DNA from: Phocoena phocoena | Lineage: Eukaryota > Chordata > Mammalia > Artiodactyla > Phocoenidae | Assembly: GCF_963924675.1 (NCBI RefSeq) | Contig: NC_089236.1 | Location: 43,928,500 to 43,992,499 of the forward strand | Direction of reading: 5' to 3' | DNA length: 64,000 nucleotides | Part shown: positions 1 to 12,814 of the stretch, piece after piece | Position numbering within the stretch: position 1 is the first letter of the stretch | Layout: each line of letters starts with the position of its first letter | Translations under genes and position numbers: made by a program | The notes under the pieces: generated by a model | What the model saw: the letters and a program-made list of their open reading frames with translations, nothing else | What the model was told of the DNA's origin: nothing | Databases searched by the model: none

Positions 1-1937
1 TATACACTAACAATGAAAGATCAGAAAGAGAAATTAAGGAAATAATTCCACTTATCATAGCAACAAAAAGAATAAAATACCTAGGAATAAACTTACCTAA
101 GGAGGCAAATGTCCTGTATGCAGAAAACTATAAGATACTGATGAAAGAAATCAAAGATGACACAAATTTAGATGGAGAGATATACCATGTTCTTGGATTG
201 GAAGAATCAATATTGTGAAAATGACTATACTACCCAAAGCAATCTACAGATTCAATGCAATCATTATCAAATAACCAACGACATTTTTCACATAACTAGA
301 AAAAAAATATCACAATCTGTATGGAAACACAGAAGACCCAGAATAGCCAAAGCAATTTTGATAAAGAAAAATGGAACTGGAGAAATCAGGCTCCCTGACC
401 TCATACTATACTACAAAGCAACAGTCATCAAAACAGCATGGTACTGGCACAAAAACAGAAATCTAGAACAATGATACAGGATAGAAACCTCAGAGATAAG
501 CCCATGCACCTATGATCACTTAATCTAAGACAAAGGAGGAAAGAATGTACAATCGAGAAAAGACAGTCTCTTCAATAAGTGGTTCTGGGGAAACTGGACA
601 GCTACACATAAAAGAATGAAATTAGAACAGTCCCTAACACCACACACAAAAATAAACACAAAATGGATTAAAGACCATTAAGGCTGGATACTATAAAACT
701 CTTAGAGGAAAACATAGGCAGAGCACTCTCCGACATAAATCACAGTAAGATCTTTTTTGACCCACATCTTAGAGTAAAGAAAATAGAAACAAAAATAAGC
801 AAATGGGACCTAATTAAACTTAAAAGCTTTTGCACAACAAAGAAAACCATAAATATAATGAAGAGACAATCCACAGAACGGGAGAAAATATTTGTTAAAG
901 AAGTTACTGACAAGGTATTAATCTCAAAAATACACAAACAGCTCATGCAGCTTAATAGCAAAAAAACAAACAATCCAATTTAAAAATGGGTGGAATATCT
1001 AAATAGACATTTCTCCAAAGAGAAGATACAAATGTTCAGAACGTACATGAAAAAATGTTCAACATCACTAATTATTAGAGAAATGCAAATCAAAACTACA
1101 ATGAGTGATCACCTCTCATCAGTCAGAATGGTCAACATCAAAAAATCTACAAACAACAAATGCTGGAGAGGGTGTGGTGAATAAAGAACTCTACTACATT
1201 GTCGGTGGGAATATAAATTTGTACAGCCACTATGGAGAACAGTATGGAGATTCCTTAAAAAACTAAAAATAGAGCTACCATTTGATCCAGCAATCCCACT
1301 CTTGGGCTTATATCTGGAGAAAACCGTAATGTGAAAATATTCATGCACCACAATGTTTACTGCAGCACTATTTATAATAGCCCTGACATGAGAGCAACCT
1401 AAAACTCCATTGATGATTGAATGGATAAAGAAGATGTGATATGTATATACAATGGGACACTATTCAGCCATAAAAAAATGAAATAATGCCATTTTCAGTG
1501 ACATGGATGGACCTAGAGTTTGTCATTCTGAGTGAAGTAAGTCAGACAGAGAAAAACAAGTATCATATGATATTGCTTATATGTAGAATCTAAAAAAAGT
1601 TACAAATGAACTTATTTACAAAACAGAAATAGAGTCACAGATGTAGAAAACAACCTTATGGCTACTAAGGGGGAAAGTGGGGGGAAGATAAATTGGGATA
1701 TTGGGATTGACATATATGCACTACTATATATAAAATAGATAACTATTAAGGACTTACTGTATAGCACAGGGAACTCTACTCAGTTCTCTATAATGACCTT
1801 TATGGAAAAAGAGTCTATAAAAGAGTGGATATATGTATATGTATAACTGATTCATTTTGCTGTACAGCAGAAAGTAACACAACATAAGTCAACTCTACTC
1901 CAATAAAAATTAATTTTAAAACAAAAATAAAACAAAA
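1..1937 (+). mobile_element. L1 LINE, 3' part (5'-truncated by window edge)
   Basis: This is the 3' end of an L1 retrotransposon. Bases 1 to about 1,590 read, in shifting frames, as the C-terminal part of L1 ORF2 (end of the reverse transcriptase region, then the cysteine-rich C-terminus). Recognisable pieces are IATKRIKYLGI near 55-90, [14 protein letters not shown] near 410-455, KSFCTA near 825, HFSKE near 1,010 and [10 protein letters not shown] near 1,150. Several frameshifts and stops break the frame, so the copy is dead. A 3' UTR follows, ending in an A-rich tail near 1,880-1,937. The 5' part lies outside the window. Confidence 0.93.
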
Positions 1938-2439
1938 AAATACACACCTCCTTATATCTATTTATGATCTCTTGTTTTGTACATATGCATATATAAAATG
2001 GCATTGCTACATGTCCATCAATCTATGGATCTATTGACCTATGGATCGATATGTAAATGTATGTGTAAGCTATTTACTAAGTATGATTTTATTTTAGATT
2101 TCTCTTAATTAATGATACTTTGTTCTTTATTTTCCTTGTATCCCATTATTTTTCTGTATTACCTAATATTTGTGAGATTTTTCTCACATCAAGCTTCAAA
2201 ATACATGCTGAATTCCATATTTTAGTTTGATTATTACCACTTCTCAACTAAGTGACCAAAAGCAAATCTAGGAACTGCTAAATATCAAGCATCGCTCCAA
2301 TAACTTGGAGATTAGAAAAGTATAAAATATCCATGATTTTTGTGATGACAACATAATTAATTCATAGTAAGTAATCAATAAATGTTATGAGCATGCTGAG
2401 AGACTATATGCAAACAGTCTCTCATGGCCATAACATATA
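1938..2439. other. AT-rich intergenic stretch, no gene seen
   Basis: The stretch is AT-rich, with short simple motifs such as repeated ctatggatc near 2,022-2,047. I see no exon, RNA gene or clear repeat family here. Confidence 0.5.
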
Positions 2440-2960
2440 TAAAAACAGAATTCTGACTCACAACCTACAGCAACCTGCCCAGGTGACCAACTGCCTTATC
2501 TACAATTACCAGCCTAGGAAGCCAACTTGCTATAAATCAGACTTGTAGGAAGCCCGATTGCTATCTCTAGTAATAATGTATGAAGCTAAGCAATAACTTC
2601 TGTAACAACTGGCCCTAAATGCTAGGAGTTGATTAGTAACTGATAGTTTTCTTAATTTTTGTCCGCTCTTCCAACTTAGGACCTACCAGAGAAAGCCAAA
2701 TATGCACCCCTAACCAACCACATAATATGTCTTGCTTCTAGTCAGCCTGCCACCAGCTTCCCCATGCCAACAGCCTCCAGTCAGGACATACCAGAAGCCT
2801 TCCCCTTGTTCCACTAGAAAGCCTTCCCACTCCCTTGCTTGCCTTTGAGTTTTTGCCAAAATTCAAGTTAAGGTAGCTGACCCCCTTGCTATAGCAAGTT
2901 GTAAATAAATTGCCTATTCTCTTCTCATTTGGTTTGTCTTCATTTTTGCTTTGCATAAGA
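2440..2960 (+). mobile_element. possible ancient solo LTR
   Basis: This block is richer in C than its flanks. It has a polyadenylation-like end (cttgctatagcaag then gtaaataaattgcc, near 2,885-2,915), which resembles the R region of an old mammalian endogenous retrovirus LTR. There are no internal viral genes. Boundaries and family are uncertain; it could also be another non-autonomous repeat. Confidence 0.3.
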
Positions 2961-2989
2961 GATAACATTAAAAGCCTTGATGTCATTGT

Positions 2990-3320
2990 TCATTACATGA
3001 CATATGACAATATACACATTGAATATATTGTTAGACAGCATTATCACATATGCATAATTTGATAATTTTAAACATACTTGTTCAAAACATAAGTAGCTTA
3101 TATAATTAACTGAATTAAAGCGTGGTAGGACTTACCTAATATGTAAAAACCCATTACTCCAACTTATCACCTAGGTTGTACTGCAAATTTTAAATAACAT
3201 TATACTCAGAAGCTCCAATTGGTGCTCTGATCAATATAATAAACAGTTGCTTTGATTGGTTTATAGTCTCATTATAAGCTAATGCCATGCGAATGTCTGC
3301 ATGATTTTCATGTAGCTGCC
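2990..3320. other. AT-rich intergenic stretch, no gene seen
   Basis: I see no coding signal or repeat family that I can name between the LTR-like block and the next interspersed repeat. Confidence 0.45.
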
Positions 3321-3321
3321 C

Positions 3322-4300
3322 CTTATTCATTCATTCAGTTGGTAATACTTTTGAGTAGCTATTGAGTATGTGCTAGACACTTTGGTACGTACTCGGAGTT
3401 AACAATAAACAATACAAATAAAATGTAATGCTATCATACAACTTATCCAAAGGAGGATACAGATACTGAACAATAATAATAAAATACAATTTAAAAGCGA
3501 ATTACATAATATGCATGTTAAGATGGCCTATGTTTTATAGATAAGAAAGTATCTCTGGTGAGGGGAATAGGTTTTACGTGGGAAAGGAGCTAACACTTAA
3601 CCTAGAGTAATCAGGCTAGGTCTCACATAGAAGGTGATGCTTTAGCAACTTCTGGAAGGAGTGAGAGAGTCAGCAGATATGATGGGAAAGTGTTTCAGAA
3701 AGAGGAAATAGTGACTGCGAAGGTCCTGAGAAGGATGTTTGCCTGGAGTGTACAAAAGAGAAAAGTGGAGGCCAGTGTGGCTGGATTAGGATGAGTTGTA
3801 GAAGTTGTAATCAGGAAAGTAAGCAGGCAGGAGCAGAATGGGGTAGGGAAGGTAAAACCTGCAGGGTTTACAAAGCATTGTAAGATCTGTGGCTTTTGTT
3901 CTGAAAGAGTGAAGCCATTATAGGATTTTGAGTGCGTGAGTAGTACAATAAGATTTACATTTTAAAATGGTAATTTAGACATATGAAGAATATGTGAAAA
4001 ATAGTTTTTAGGAGCCAAATTTAGAAACAAAGATTCAAGACAGAAAGCTATTGTGCTAATCCAGACTGGAAATGGAGGTGCCAAGCACCAGGGTGGTAAC
4101 AGTGAATTTGACAAAAATAATAATATTCTTGCAATAGCAACGATATTTGCTGATAGATTAGATATGCAATAAGAAAATAAGGAATCAAGGATAATGCCAA
4201 GAAATTTTCCCTGACAAGCTGGAAAGAACATGAGAGAGAAAATGTTACTATCTGTATGTCTGAGGAGGAAAAAAATCAGAAATTCTTGTTCTTATATTCT
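3322..4300 (+). repeat. ancient interspersed repeat, copy 1 of 3
   Basis: A long, non-coding, purine-rich repeat that I recognise as a common mammalian family but cannot name with certainty. Landmarks, in order, are a start like ttcattcattcagt, a run like ggccagtgtggctgg (about 3,772), a segment like gggtttacaaagcattgtaag (about 3,865), and a segment like tcaaggataatgcc (about 4,188). The same order of landmarks recurs at 5.6-6.4 kb and 7.7-8.8 kb. Confidence 0.6.
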
Positions 4301-4486
4301 CAGTGAGTTTCTGGTCAATCTTTCTCCCACCCTTATCCTTGAATTCTATTGTTAGTATACTATCTGCTTAAGTAAGCTTAAGATTTCTTTAAACATAAAA
4401 TAAGTGTTGCTTTGGAAAAAAGTATAAGCTTTGGCTAAATATAATATGAATTTGCACTATAATTCCAAATTGCTCCTTCTTACACT

Positions 4487-4502
4487 AAAAAAAAAAAAAA
4501 AA
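4487..4502. repeat. poly(A) tract, 16 bases
   Basis: An uninterrupted run of 16 A. It may be the tail of an unrecognised retroposed fragment upstream; no clear element precedes it. Confidence 0.8.
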
Positions 4503-5019
4503 TTGAAACCAAAAGAAGACTAGGTTCTTTTGTCCTTTTTGACCTGGAAGCACCAGTCTATATAATCCACAGCAGCAAAGCAATCAGTTGGGGCAAGCAG
4601 GTGTGATTTGCAAGGGACTGAATTTTACCTCCAACATGTCTCTGAATTCTGCTGGGTGCAGTGCTCATGCAGGCTTCAGAATCAGAAGGTGAGGAATATT
4701 CTCAGGTAAGAGAAGAGTATGGGATGACAGAACTGACTGCGATGGCTGCTAATAGAAGAGTGCCTCTGTTAAGCACCTCTGAAAGGTCAAATAAAAACTT
4801 TCATCTAATGTACTATGAAAATGTATTCTCAGGAAGATGTGGAGTTTTCAACTTAAACTTCATATCTTATATTTCAACTTATCCTTCTAAACCCGTTACT
4901 TCTTGGTTTTTCCCACCCATTCAGTTTGCCTAAAGTCATAATCTTTTCTTTTGTTTTCCTCCCTGATGTTCACACTGCATATATAATCATTATCTAATGT
5001 TAATACTGCTAATAAATAG

Positions 5020-5190
5020 TAATGATATTAGTTACTTATTGAGTTCTGTGTGTCAAGAATGGGGTTAATAGCTTTATATTCATAATCTCATTTAATTACC
5101 TCAACAACATTATGAGGTAATTACCATTATTATCATGAAGACATTAAAGCTTCTCAAATAATTAATTTGCCCAAGAAGATAGAATTTTAA
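5020..5190 (-). mobile_element. MIR SINE
   Basis: The order of motifs tattgagttctgtgtgtc, then atctcatttaattacctcaac, then attatgaggtaattacc, then aatttgcccaaga matches a MIR element read in antisense. It is diverged, as expected for this old mammalian SINE. Confidence 0.75.
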
Positions 5191-5589
5191 AAAATAGAAA
5201 ATGCAGGATATCTGACTTCATCAAATTATTCAGCCTTCCTATATTGTGTCAATACTACCACCTAAATTTTTATTTACTTCATCTACTTATCTCCATCACC
5301 ATTACCACAATCTTAATTCAAGCCCACATTCATATATTTCTTTATTCAGTTAATACAGTCTGATCAATTGTGTCTTATCAATTGTGTCTCTCCCCTGCTC
5401 TTGCTCCCATACCCATTTTCCGCATGGCAACCATAGATATTTCTCAAAACAGAAACAAAAATCATGTTTATCCTCCTGCATTAAACTCACTCATGCTATC
5501 ATATTATCCTTAGTCTTTTTTAAAAATAGGTAAATTTTATTATATTTTATAAGATAATAAATTATATCAGAAAAATATAGGGCAGGGTG

Positions 5590-6430
5590 CTGGATTTAGT
5601 ATTTCCACAGTGATCTTAGGAGTGGTTGCAAAATAAATGAACTGTCATGATTGGCTTTATTGAAAAGATGGTATTTGAGCAGAGATTTAAAAGAGGTGAG
5701 AAAGTGAGCCATGTGGCTCTTCAGAAGAGTTTTTCCACACTTCATGGGGAAGCATGGCTGACATCTCCAAGGAACAGCAAAGAGGGCAGTGTGACTATAG
5801 AAAGGAGAGTTTGGGGAAAGTAGTAGGAGAGGCCAGAGAATGCAGTGGATATAATAGGTAGTCAGATTGTGTAGGGCTTTATAAACCATAGTAAGGACAT
5901 TGACTGAATATTATTTAAAAATAGAGGTCAACATTGGAAGTATGGAAGACATTTAGGAGATTTTTACAGTTATCTAAATGAGAGATGATAATGCCTTGAG
6001 CCAAACTGGAAACAGTGGAGATGATAATAATTGATTAAATAAAGATTATATTGAAGTTTAGAGCCATCAAGATTCCTAAAGTACTGGATGTGAGGTATGA
6101 GAGAAAAGAGGAGTCAATAATGCCTTTGAAGTTTTGGGCCCAGTGACTTAAAAAATGTAATTTCCATTAAGTAGCTGCATAGAATATGTCTGAGGGTGGG
6201 GAAATAAGGAGTTCAGTAACAGACATGTTAAATTTGAGATGTCTGATAGACATTCAAGTGGAGGTTTCAAATGAGCACTTCAATATATAAGTGTGGAGTT
6301 CACAGGAGAGGTCCAAGCTAGGGATTTAAAATTGGGAGTCGGGACATATAGATGATATCAAGTCATAGATTAGATGGCTGTGTATAAACAGAGAAGAAAA
6401 GTCCAAAGTCTGAGCTCTGGGGTACCCAAA
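5590..6430 (+). repeat. ancient interspersed repeat, copy 2 of 3
   Basis: Same family and orientation as the block at 3.3-4.3 kb. Shared landmarks include the gagcagagattt region (about 5,675), tgtagggctttataaaccatagtaagga (about 5,870-5,897), gacattcaagtgga (about 6,249) and ctgagctctggggtaccc (about 6,411-6,428). This copy extends further 3' than copy 1. Confidence 0.6.
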
Positions 6431-6871
6431 TGTATAAGGACCTATTTAGACAGGCACACGTTCAGTCCTTTCCTTATGTCTGTATACCAGCTTTGCAAGT
6501 CCAGTTGCTTAAATTTTTAACATTCCCAGAGGTAATGAGGGATAGATACTAATTCACCTGAAAACAACAACAAAAAAAGTAGACTAAAATTTAAGACCTT
6601 TTAATAATTTTAAAATAAAGTCATACCTGCCAAATAATGTACTTTTGCCAATATCTATATTTTCTACCAGTAGTCAAATACGTAAAGGAAGCAAAATTGT
6701 AATGAGAACAGCCTTTTGTAAATATAGAATCAGTGAATGAGAAATTTGCTGCATGATATCCAGGGTAATTTCAGTATAACATATTAGCTTGTTGAGCACA
6801 TATGTACTTGACAATGGATTGGTTCATTTTCCTTCCCTGTAGAAAGCAAGACACTTTTGAAGAATTTTCGC

Positions 6872-7490
6872 TTTTTTTATACATCTTTATTGGAGTATAA
6901 TTGCTTTACATTGTTGTGTTTGCTGTTGCTGTATAACAAAGTGAATCAGCTATGCGTGTACATATATCCCCTTATCCCCTCCCTCTTGCATCTCCCTCCC
7001 ACCCTCCCTATTCCACCCCTCCAAGTGGTCACGAAGCACCAGCTGATCTCCCTGTGCTATGCAGCTGCTTCCCACTAGTTATCTGTTTTACATTTGGTAG
7101 TATATATAAGTCCATGCCACTCTCTCACTTCATCACAGCTTACCCTTCCCCCTCCCTGTATCCTCAAGTCCATTCTCTATGTCTACATCTTTATTCCTGT
7201 TCTGTCCCTAAGTTCGTCAGAACAATTTTGTTTTTTTTTTAGATTCCATATATATGTGTTAGCATATGGTTTTTGTTTTTCTCTTTCTGACTTACTTCAC
7301 TCTGTATGACAGAATCTAGGTCCATCCACCTCACTGCAAATAACTCAATTTCATTTCTTTTTATGGCTGAGTAATATTCCATTGTATATATGGGCCACAT
7401 CTCCTTTATCCATTCATCTGTCAGTGGACACTTAGGTTGCTTCCATGTCCTGGCTACTGTAAATAGTGCTTCAATGAACATTGTGGTACA
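6872..7490 (-). mobile_element. L1 LINE 3' end, 5'-truncated
   Basis: Read on the minus strand this is an L1 3' end. The poly(T) at 6,872-6,879 is the complement of the A tail, 6,880 to about 7,240 is 3' UTR, and 7,241-7,481 reads as the ORF2 C-terminus with the motifs KQPKCP, MWPIYTMEYYSAIK and a basic end. The reading frame is open over about 80 codons, so this insertion is younger than the L1 at the left edge. It is only about 0.6 kb long, a typical 5'-truncated insertion. Confidence 0.92.
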
Positions 7491-7739
7491 TGACCATTTC
7501 TTACCTCCATGCTGGCTTTCATGTTAACACTTTAAAATTTAGATTAAAAAAACACAATTCTTTTCAATTAATTTTTATAATTTACCATAATTTAATGGGC
7601 CCGAATATTTGACTTGGTCCTCAAGTCACTAAGATTTGAGTCTGATTTTACTGAAATGCCTTAAAACACCTACTTACAGATTACTATTTTGGGTAGTTCA
7701 ACTGAATCTATTTTAACTTTATTCTTTGCATAGTCATTT

Positions 7740-8840
7740 CTTTATTGAATAAATATTCATGTACCAAACAGAACCTGTATTCTACTAGAGGAAGACAAAT
7801 ATTATAAAGTAATAAACAATAATTTTAAAAGGAAATTTATATAGTCAGTTTAGAAGCTAAAAATGGAATAAAATTGAAAGTAAAAGTGATAGAATAAGGC
7901 GGATTGGGAGTATTTGGTGATTGTTGTTATTTTAAACAGAATGGTGAGAATAAGCCTAATTGAGGATATGATATGGTGGAGGTAAAAAGTTAAGATATGT
8001 GGAAATCTGGGTGGATAGCGTTTTAGGCAGAGGAAATCGGAGGAGCAAAATCCCTGTGGCAAGAGGCTACCTCATTTATATATTCAAGAAAGAGTGATGT
8101 GGCTAATACAGTTAGGGTGGAGAGAGTGAAAGAGAGGATGGCAGGAAGGAAATAATGGTAAAGATGGGAAAACCTTGTAGAGCATTTTAAGACCTGAACT
8201 TTTATTCCGAATGAAATGGGGAGCCACTGCAGAATTTGTAGAAAAGAAATTACTTGATCTGGCTTACATTTCTTTAGTATCACACTGGCTACTGTGTTGA
8301 TGTGTGCTTTACTTGTGGCACATATGTGGCAGGTGCAAAAGCAGATCATTGAGGAAGTCTTTGTTACAATGCAGAGAAGAGATAATTACTTGATCTGAAA
8401 AGAAAGTTGTAGAGGTGGTGAGAGATGTTAGAGTCTGTATATATTTTAAGGCAGACCCCGTAGTAGTTAATGACAGATTGGATATGGAGCAAGAGATAAG
8501 AGAGTAGTTGAAGATTACTCCAATATTTTTGTCCTGTACAACTGGAAGAATGGAGTTGTCATCAACTGACATGGGAAAATATTAGATGAATTAATTTCTC
8601 AGAGGATGTTGGGAGTTCCATTATAGGCATGCTAAGGTAGAGCTATGTATCAGATCTTTGAGCATGCATGTGGAATGAGTAGTTGAACATATGATTCAGG
8701 AGATCAGAAAGAGTTTTTCACTGTCTTTGCAGATTGGTGATGTTTATTGGCATAAGACCAGAAGAAATCACCAAGAAAGTGAATGTAAGTAGAAGAGGTC
8801 TAAAGACTAAGCACTGAAACATTTCCAAATTAAGACACTG
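7740..8840 (+). repeat. ancient interspersed repeat, copy 3 of 3
   Basis: Third copy of the family seen at 3.3 and 5.6 kb, same orientation. Landmarks are tgtagagcattttaagacctg (about 8,176), atggggagccactgcag (about 8,216), cttgatctgg (about 8,252), ggatatggagcaagagataagagag (about 8,479), a region like actggaagaatggagttg (about 8,540) and aagcactgaaacattt (about 8,809). It has no coding potential. Confidence 0.6.
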
Positions 8841-9109
8841 GGGGTGGGAGAGAAAAGAAAAGAAACTGAGAGATAGAGGCTAAGATAGATGAAAACTGAA
8901 TTGACCACTAACTTTGAAATGTAGGTTGTTATTGATAACTTTGACAAGTAGAGCAATTTTTATGAACTGATTTCTCTTTAGGTAGAATTAATTTCAAACA
9001 TGTGGGTTTATTTCCATTTTCCCTCTTGTGTCTAACACAAAATTATAATGGTTTTCTCACTAAACCTCAAGAATATGATAATGTTTTTATGGAATTTCTA
9101 TGCTGTTGA

Positions 9110-9450
9110 ATATCAACTGGGCACCTGGCCACCAAGAATACATACTTCTAAGCCTCTCTTTCAGCTCTATGAGACCTTGTAGCCAAAGGGATTTATTATT
9201 TGGAAATAAGTGGAAGCGTTTTGTGTAATGCTTATCCTTATCTTTCTATGCCTATTGTCTCTTTCCTGGTGGTTGAAATATGTTGTGATGATAAGAGCAG
9301 CCATCCTGGACCATGATTCTAAGGTTATTCACAGAGAAAGAATGAGAAGGAAAGAGGAATAAGAAGGATTACCTGACACCATTAATATCAAAACAGCCCT
9401 GCCACCTACCCATATTTTTGCATGAGAAATAAATCATTGTTTTTAATTCT
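9110..9450 (+). mobile_element. possible old MaLR/MLT1-like LTR
   Basis: Segments such as agcagccatcctggaccatga (9,297-9,317) and gagaaataaatcattg (about 9,424) match the order and spacing of an old mammalian LTR of the MaLR group, ending in a polyadenylation signal. No internal sequence is present. Family assignment is from memory and tentative. Confidence 0.45.
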
Positions 9451-9459
9451 AATTATTAT

Positions 9460-11940
9460 TGTCTTCACTCACAACTTAATAAATATAGGAACCAAAACAA
9501 AAAGCTTTTCCTTTATACTAAATTTTCCTGTATAAAGTTAAGAAAAGAAAAAAAAAGCACAAGTAAATTATAGAAAGAAAACTCACATTAGGTATCAGTG
9601 AAAAGGAGCATATATGTTTTTAAATTATAGTCAGAGCAGTGGCTGGAGGAAATAGAAAAAAAAATGGAGAAGAAGCAGAGAATTTTGATTAAAGCACAAA
9701 CATTTTATTTCAAGCGAAATTAAAATGTTGCCCTTAAAAGCATGCTTAGTGAAGCTGCTGTAAATATGTGTAATATGATTTTCTAACCTCAAATATGGTC
9801 CTAAATTGAATTAATTAACCTAGTGTTTCTCAAAACATGTTCTCAAAATAATCCTCAAAAAGAAAGTGAGAAGTCTTGCATATTTTAATTTCCTTTTGAG
9901 GACAATATTTACATTGAGGGAGTTAGACTAATAACACATTAAGAACAGTAAAAATACTATTTGATTTTGTTCAACCAAAATTTCTCAAAGACTGCTCCCA
10001 TGATGGCCATTTTCACATTGTTATTAATATATAACACATGCTTTGGAAACAAATTTGGCAAACTAAAGTTTTAGATAAAACTATGCTAATAGGAAAACTT
10101 TGTGTTATAAAAGAAATCTGAGTATTGATTTTATTGATGCAGTAGCTATAATATGTTTGGAAAAATTACAATAGTAAATAAGCTTTCATTTTCTGAATCC
10201 AGCTTAACTCTTCTTTCTAATCACCCCCTGGGTTTCTACTATCTTTCCTCTTGGTTAAAAATATAATAATAATAAACAAAACATGTGCTTCCTTGCCTGG
10301 AAGATTCCTGACAACCTGTGTGAAAAAGTAATTTATTCCTAAGTGGCAAATCTATTTAACACCTTCCAAAATGGAACCACCAATCAAGCATTAAAATTAC
10401 ATTTCAACCATGATCAAACAAACGTAGCATAATCAATTAGGCGTTAAAGCATCTAAACACAATTATCCAAATGCATAACTGAATCCAGAAAGTATCTTCA
10501 AACTTAAAGCAAAGAAAGTAACACTTTCATGCTTATACATATATTTATAGAACACCCACGGATACAGGCGTAATTACAGCGCTTTTAAAGACAGATATTT
10601 AATCTTAAAATCTTTACATTTATCATTTAGCTACATGTTAACTAAGCTTACAGTTAGATAACTTTAATGATTCTAAGAGCCACAAATATCTCCTAGATAC
10701 ATAAAAATGTTATAGAATTTTCTCTCAAGTCTGTATTTTTACTTCAAAATTATGTTTCATAAAATATTTGTATTAGTAATTAGTTATAAAAGTTCATTAT
10801 ACTGATTTTTATTATTTTATCCATGAATCATACTGATTTATAATAGGAAACAAATAATTTGATTACCAATACAAAAGCTCAAGTTAACTGCTTATTTATT
10901 ACAATTAAACTTCCAAAATATTTGTTTATTGAGGCTTAGGTATTAGTCAATAATTTTTCTAGGCACTAGGAATAACAGGATGACTAAGATGCTGTTTCTA
11001 CCATGTTACATGCCCCTTTAACAATGAACTCCTACTTTAGCTCAAAACAGGTCATTCACTGGTTATTGTATGAAATGAGTTAATAGTATCTTCCCTTTTG
11101 TTATGAAAGCAAGTATCTGTGTCTACCACAGTTCATGACACATAGAAAGCATTTAAAAATATTGAAGTGAATGCTATCAAACTTAGCTTTGTTGGAAAGA
11201 TTTACTATTTGCTGTAAAATATTCTTCCAAATTAGTTTTTGAAATACCACATATTTAAAATTACATAAATCTGCATATGCTATGTTAGAAAGCTTATGTA
11301 TTAATGGAAAATACCTGATTTATTCATAACTGATAATAAATAAATCTTTAAAATATGTCACAATACAGTTATAGAAGAAAATAATCATATAACTACATAT
11401 CCAAGTTATGAGATGACAAAATTATTTTTAGATAAGAACATCAGTAAATGTATAATATTCCATTTTATTAAGCTACATAAATATACTTCAGGGTTTTAGG
11501 GAAAAATAAAATGGCTCTAGATTAGCTGTTAGAATCAGATGATATCAGAGGAAGAAAATAGTAACATGCTTAACTAGGCTTACCCTGAGAAGTCCAAATC
11601 CTGTACAAGATAGTGTAATCAAGTAATGTTTTGAATTATCATACCGGTACTAATAGGTTTAGATAACTGATAAACTGCTATACATGGAGTAGTGGCAAGG
11701 AGCTGAGAACACAAATACAATAAAAATAAAATCAAAGGAGTCCCAAATATGGTGAAGGATGAGCATATACGTTGCAACATGTGAAAATTTTCAATAAATG
11801 TGGATACAAAATTCCTCCTGGCAAAATAGAATATCAATAAATTTTCCCAAAAAAAGTCCAGGAAACAAGAACATTTAGGCTAAATCTTGAAAATTAATTA
11901 GGAAAGTAGGAGTCAGAGAAGTAGGAAAATGTCTTCTAAA
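9460..11940. other. AT-rich intergenic DNA, no gene seen
   Basis: About 2.5 kb of AT-rich sequence with no exon, RNA gene or young repeat. A weak match to the start of the ancient repeat family lies near 10,925-11,030, and another weak, A-rich stretch of it may run from 11,880 to 12,480 around the SINE. Confidence 0.45.
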
Positions 11941-11960
11941 TATAAGAAAAGAATTTTTCA

Positions 11961-12084
11961 GGGGCCTTCCCTGTGGTCCCGTGGTTAAGGCTTCACACCC
12001 CCACTGCAGGGGGCATGAGTTTTATCACTGATTGGGGGATCTCACATGCTGTGCAGCGTGGCCAAAAAAAAAAAAAGGAAAAGA
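11961..12084 (+). mobile_element. CHR-1-type tRNA-derived SINE
   Basis: The element starts ggggccttccctgtggtc, has the A-box-like gtcccgtggttaag, and ends gccaaaaaaaaaaaaa. It is flanked by a target-site duplication aaaagaatttttca at 11,947-11,960 and 12,085-12,098, so it is a retroposed insertion. The B-box region is degraded. This SINE class is shared by cetaceans, hippos and ruminants. Confidence 0.85.
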
Positions 12085-12513
12085 AAAAGAATTTTTCAAA
12101 AGAATTGAGTAATGATATCATGTGGAACCTCTAAAAACAAGGAAGAGTTTTGTTTAACTGGTATGTAGCCAGGGTAGTGATGAACAATGAGAGGAGGTTC
12201 AAACAGAAAGCTGAAGAAATATCTTTACTAAAGTAGCATATAATAGGGAAGATCTTGGATATCATATATTAGCCATGGAGAAAGTATTAATTATTTTAAA
12301 TACTGCAGTAAACTTAAGAGAGTTGTTACAGGGAAATATTTGGTTGATGGCCTGGGAAGCAAAGAAAGGTGGAGGAAGGTGTATCAGTAAGGATTATATG
12401 AGGTTGAAAAAGAAAGAAACAGAGCTTGATCTAGAAATAGCATCTATTAAACTCATTGCTAAATTTTTTTCTGGTTCCTAAGTAAGTGACAGATAAAACT
12501 TGGTTACAAATTG

Positions 12514-12810
12514 TGTATAGGCATACCTCATTTTATTGCACTTCACCTTATTGTACCTCACAGACATTGTATTGTTTTACAAATTGAAGGTTTTTGGCAA
12601 CCTTGCATTGTCATATGATGGTTAACATATTTTTTCATCACTAAGTAATTTTTCAATTAAGGCATATACATTTTTTCATACATAATGCTATGGTATACTT
12701 AATAAACTACAGTATAGTGTAAACATAACTTTTATATGCACTAAGGAGCCAGAAGAGTTTGTGTGATTTGCTTTATGAGAATATTCTCTTTAGTGCAGTG
12801 GTGTTCCTGT
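12514..12810 (+). mobile_element. Tigger1-type internally deleted DNA transposon
   Basis: The left end matches the Tigger1 5' end (ggcatacctcattttattgc at 12,520, then acaaattgaaggtttttggcaa at 12,579-12,600). It is joined directly to the 3' terminal part (acataatgctatggtat at 12,681, cagtatagtgtaaacataac at 12,710, ttgctttatgagaatattc at 12,768). The transposase region is absent, so this is a non-autonomous derivative. The 3' terminal inverted repeat is incomplete. Confidence 0.85.
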
Positions 12811-12814
12811 GAAG

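Noticed and set aside
172..474. 100-codon plus-strand frame as a host gene
   Set aside because: It is a fragment of L1 ORF2, continuous with similar sequence on both sides in other frames.
4661..4933. 90-codon plus-strand frame as an exon or small gene
   Set aside because: It has no recognisable domain or splice context and sits in AT-rich DNA; its length is within chance expectation.
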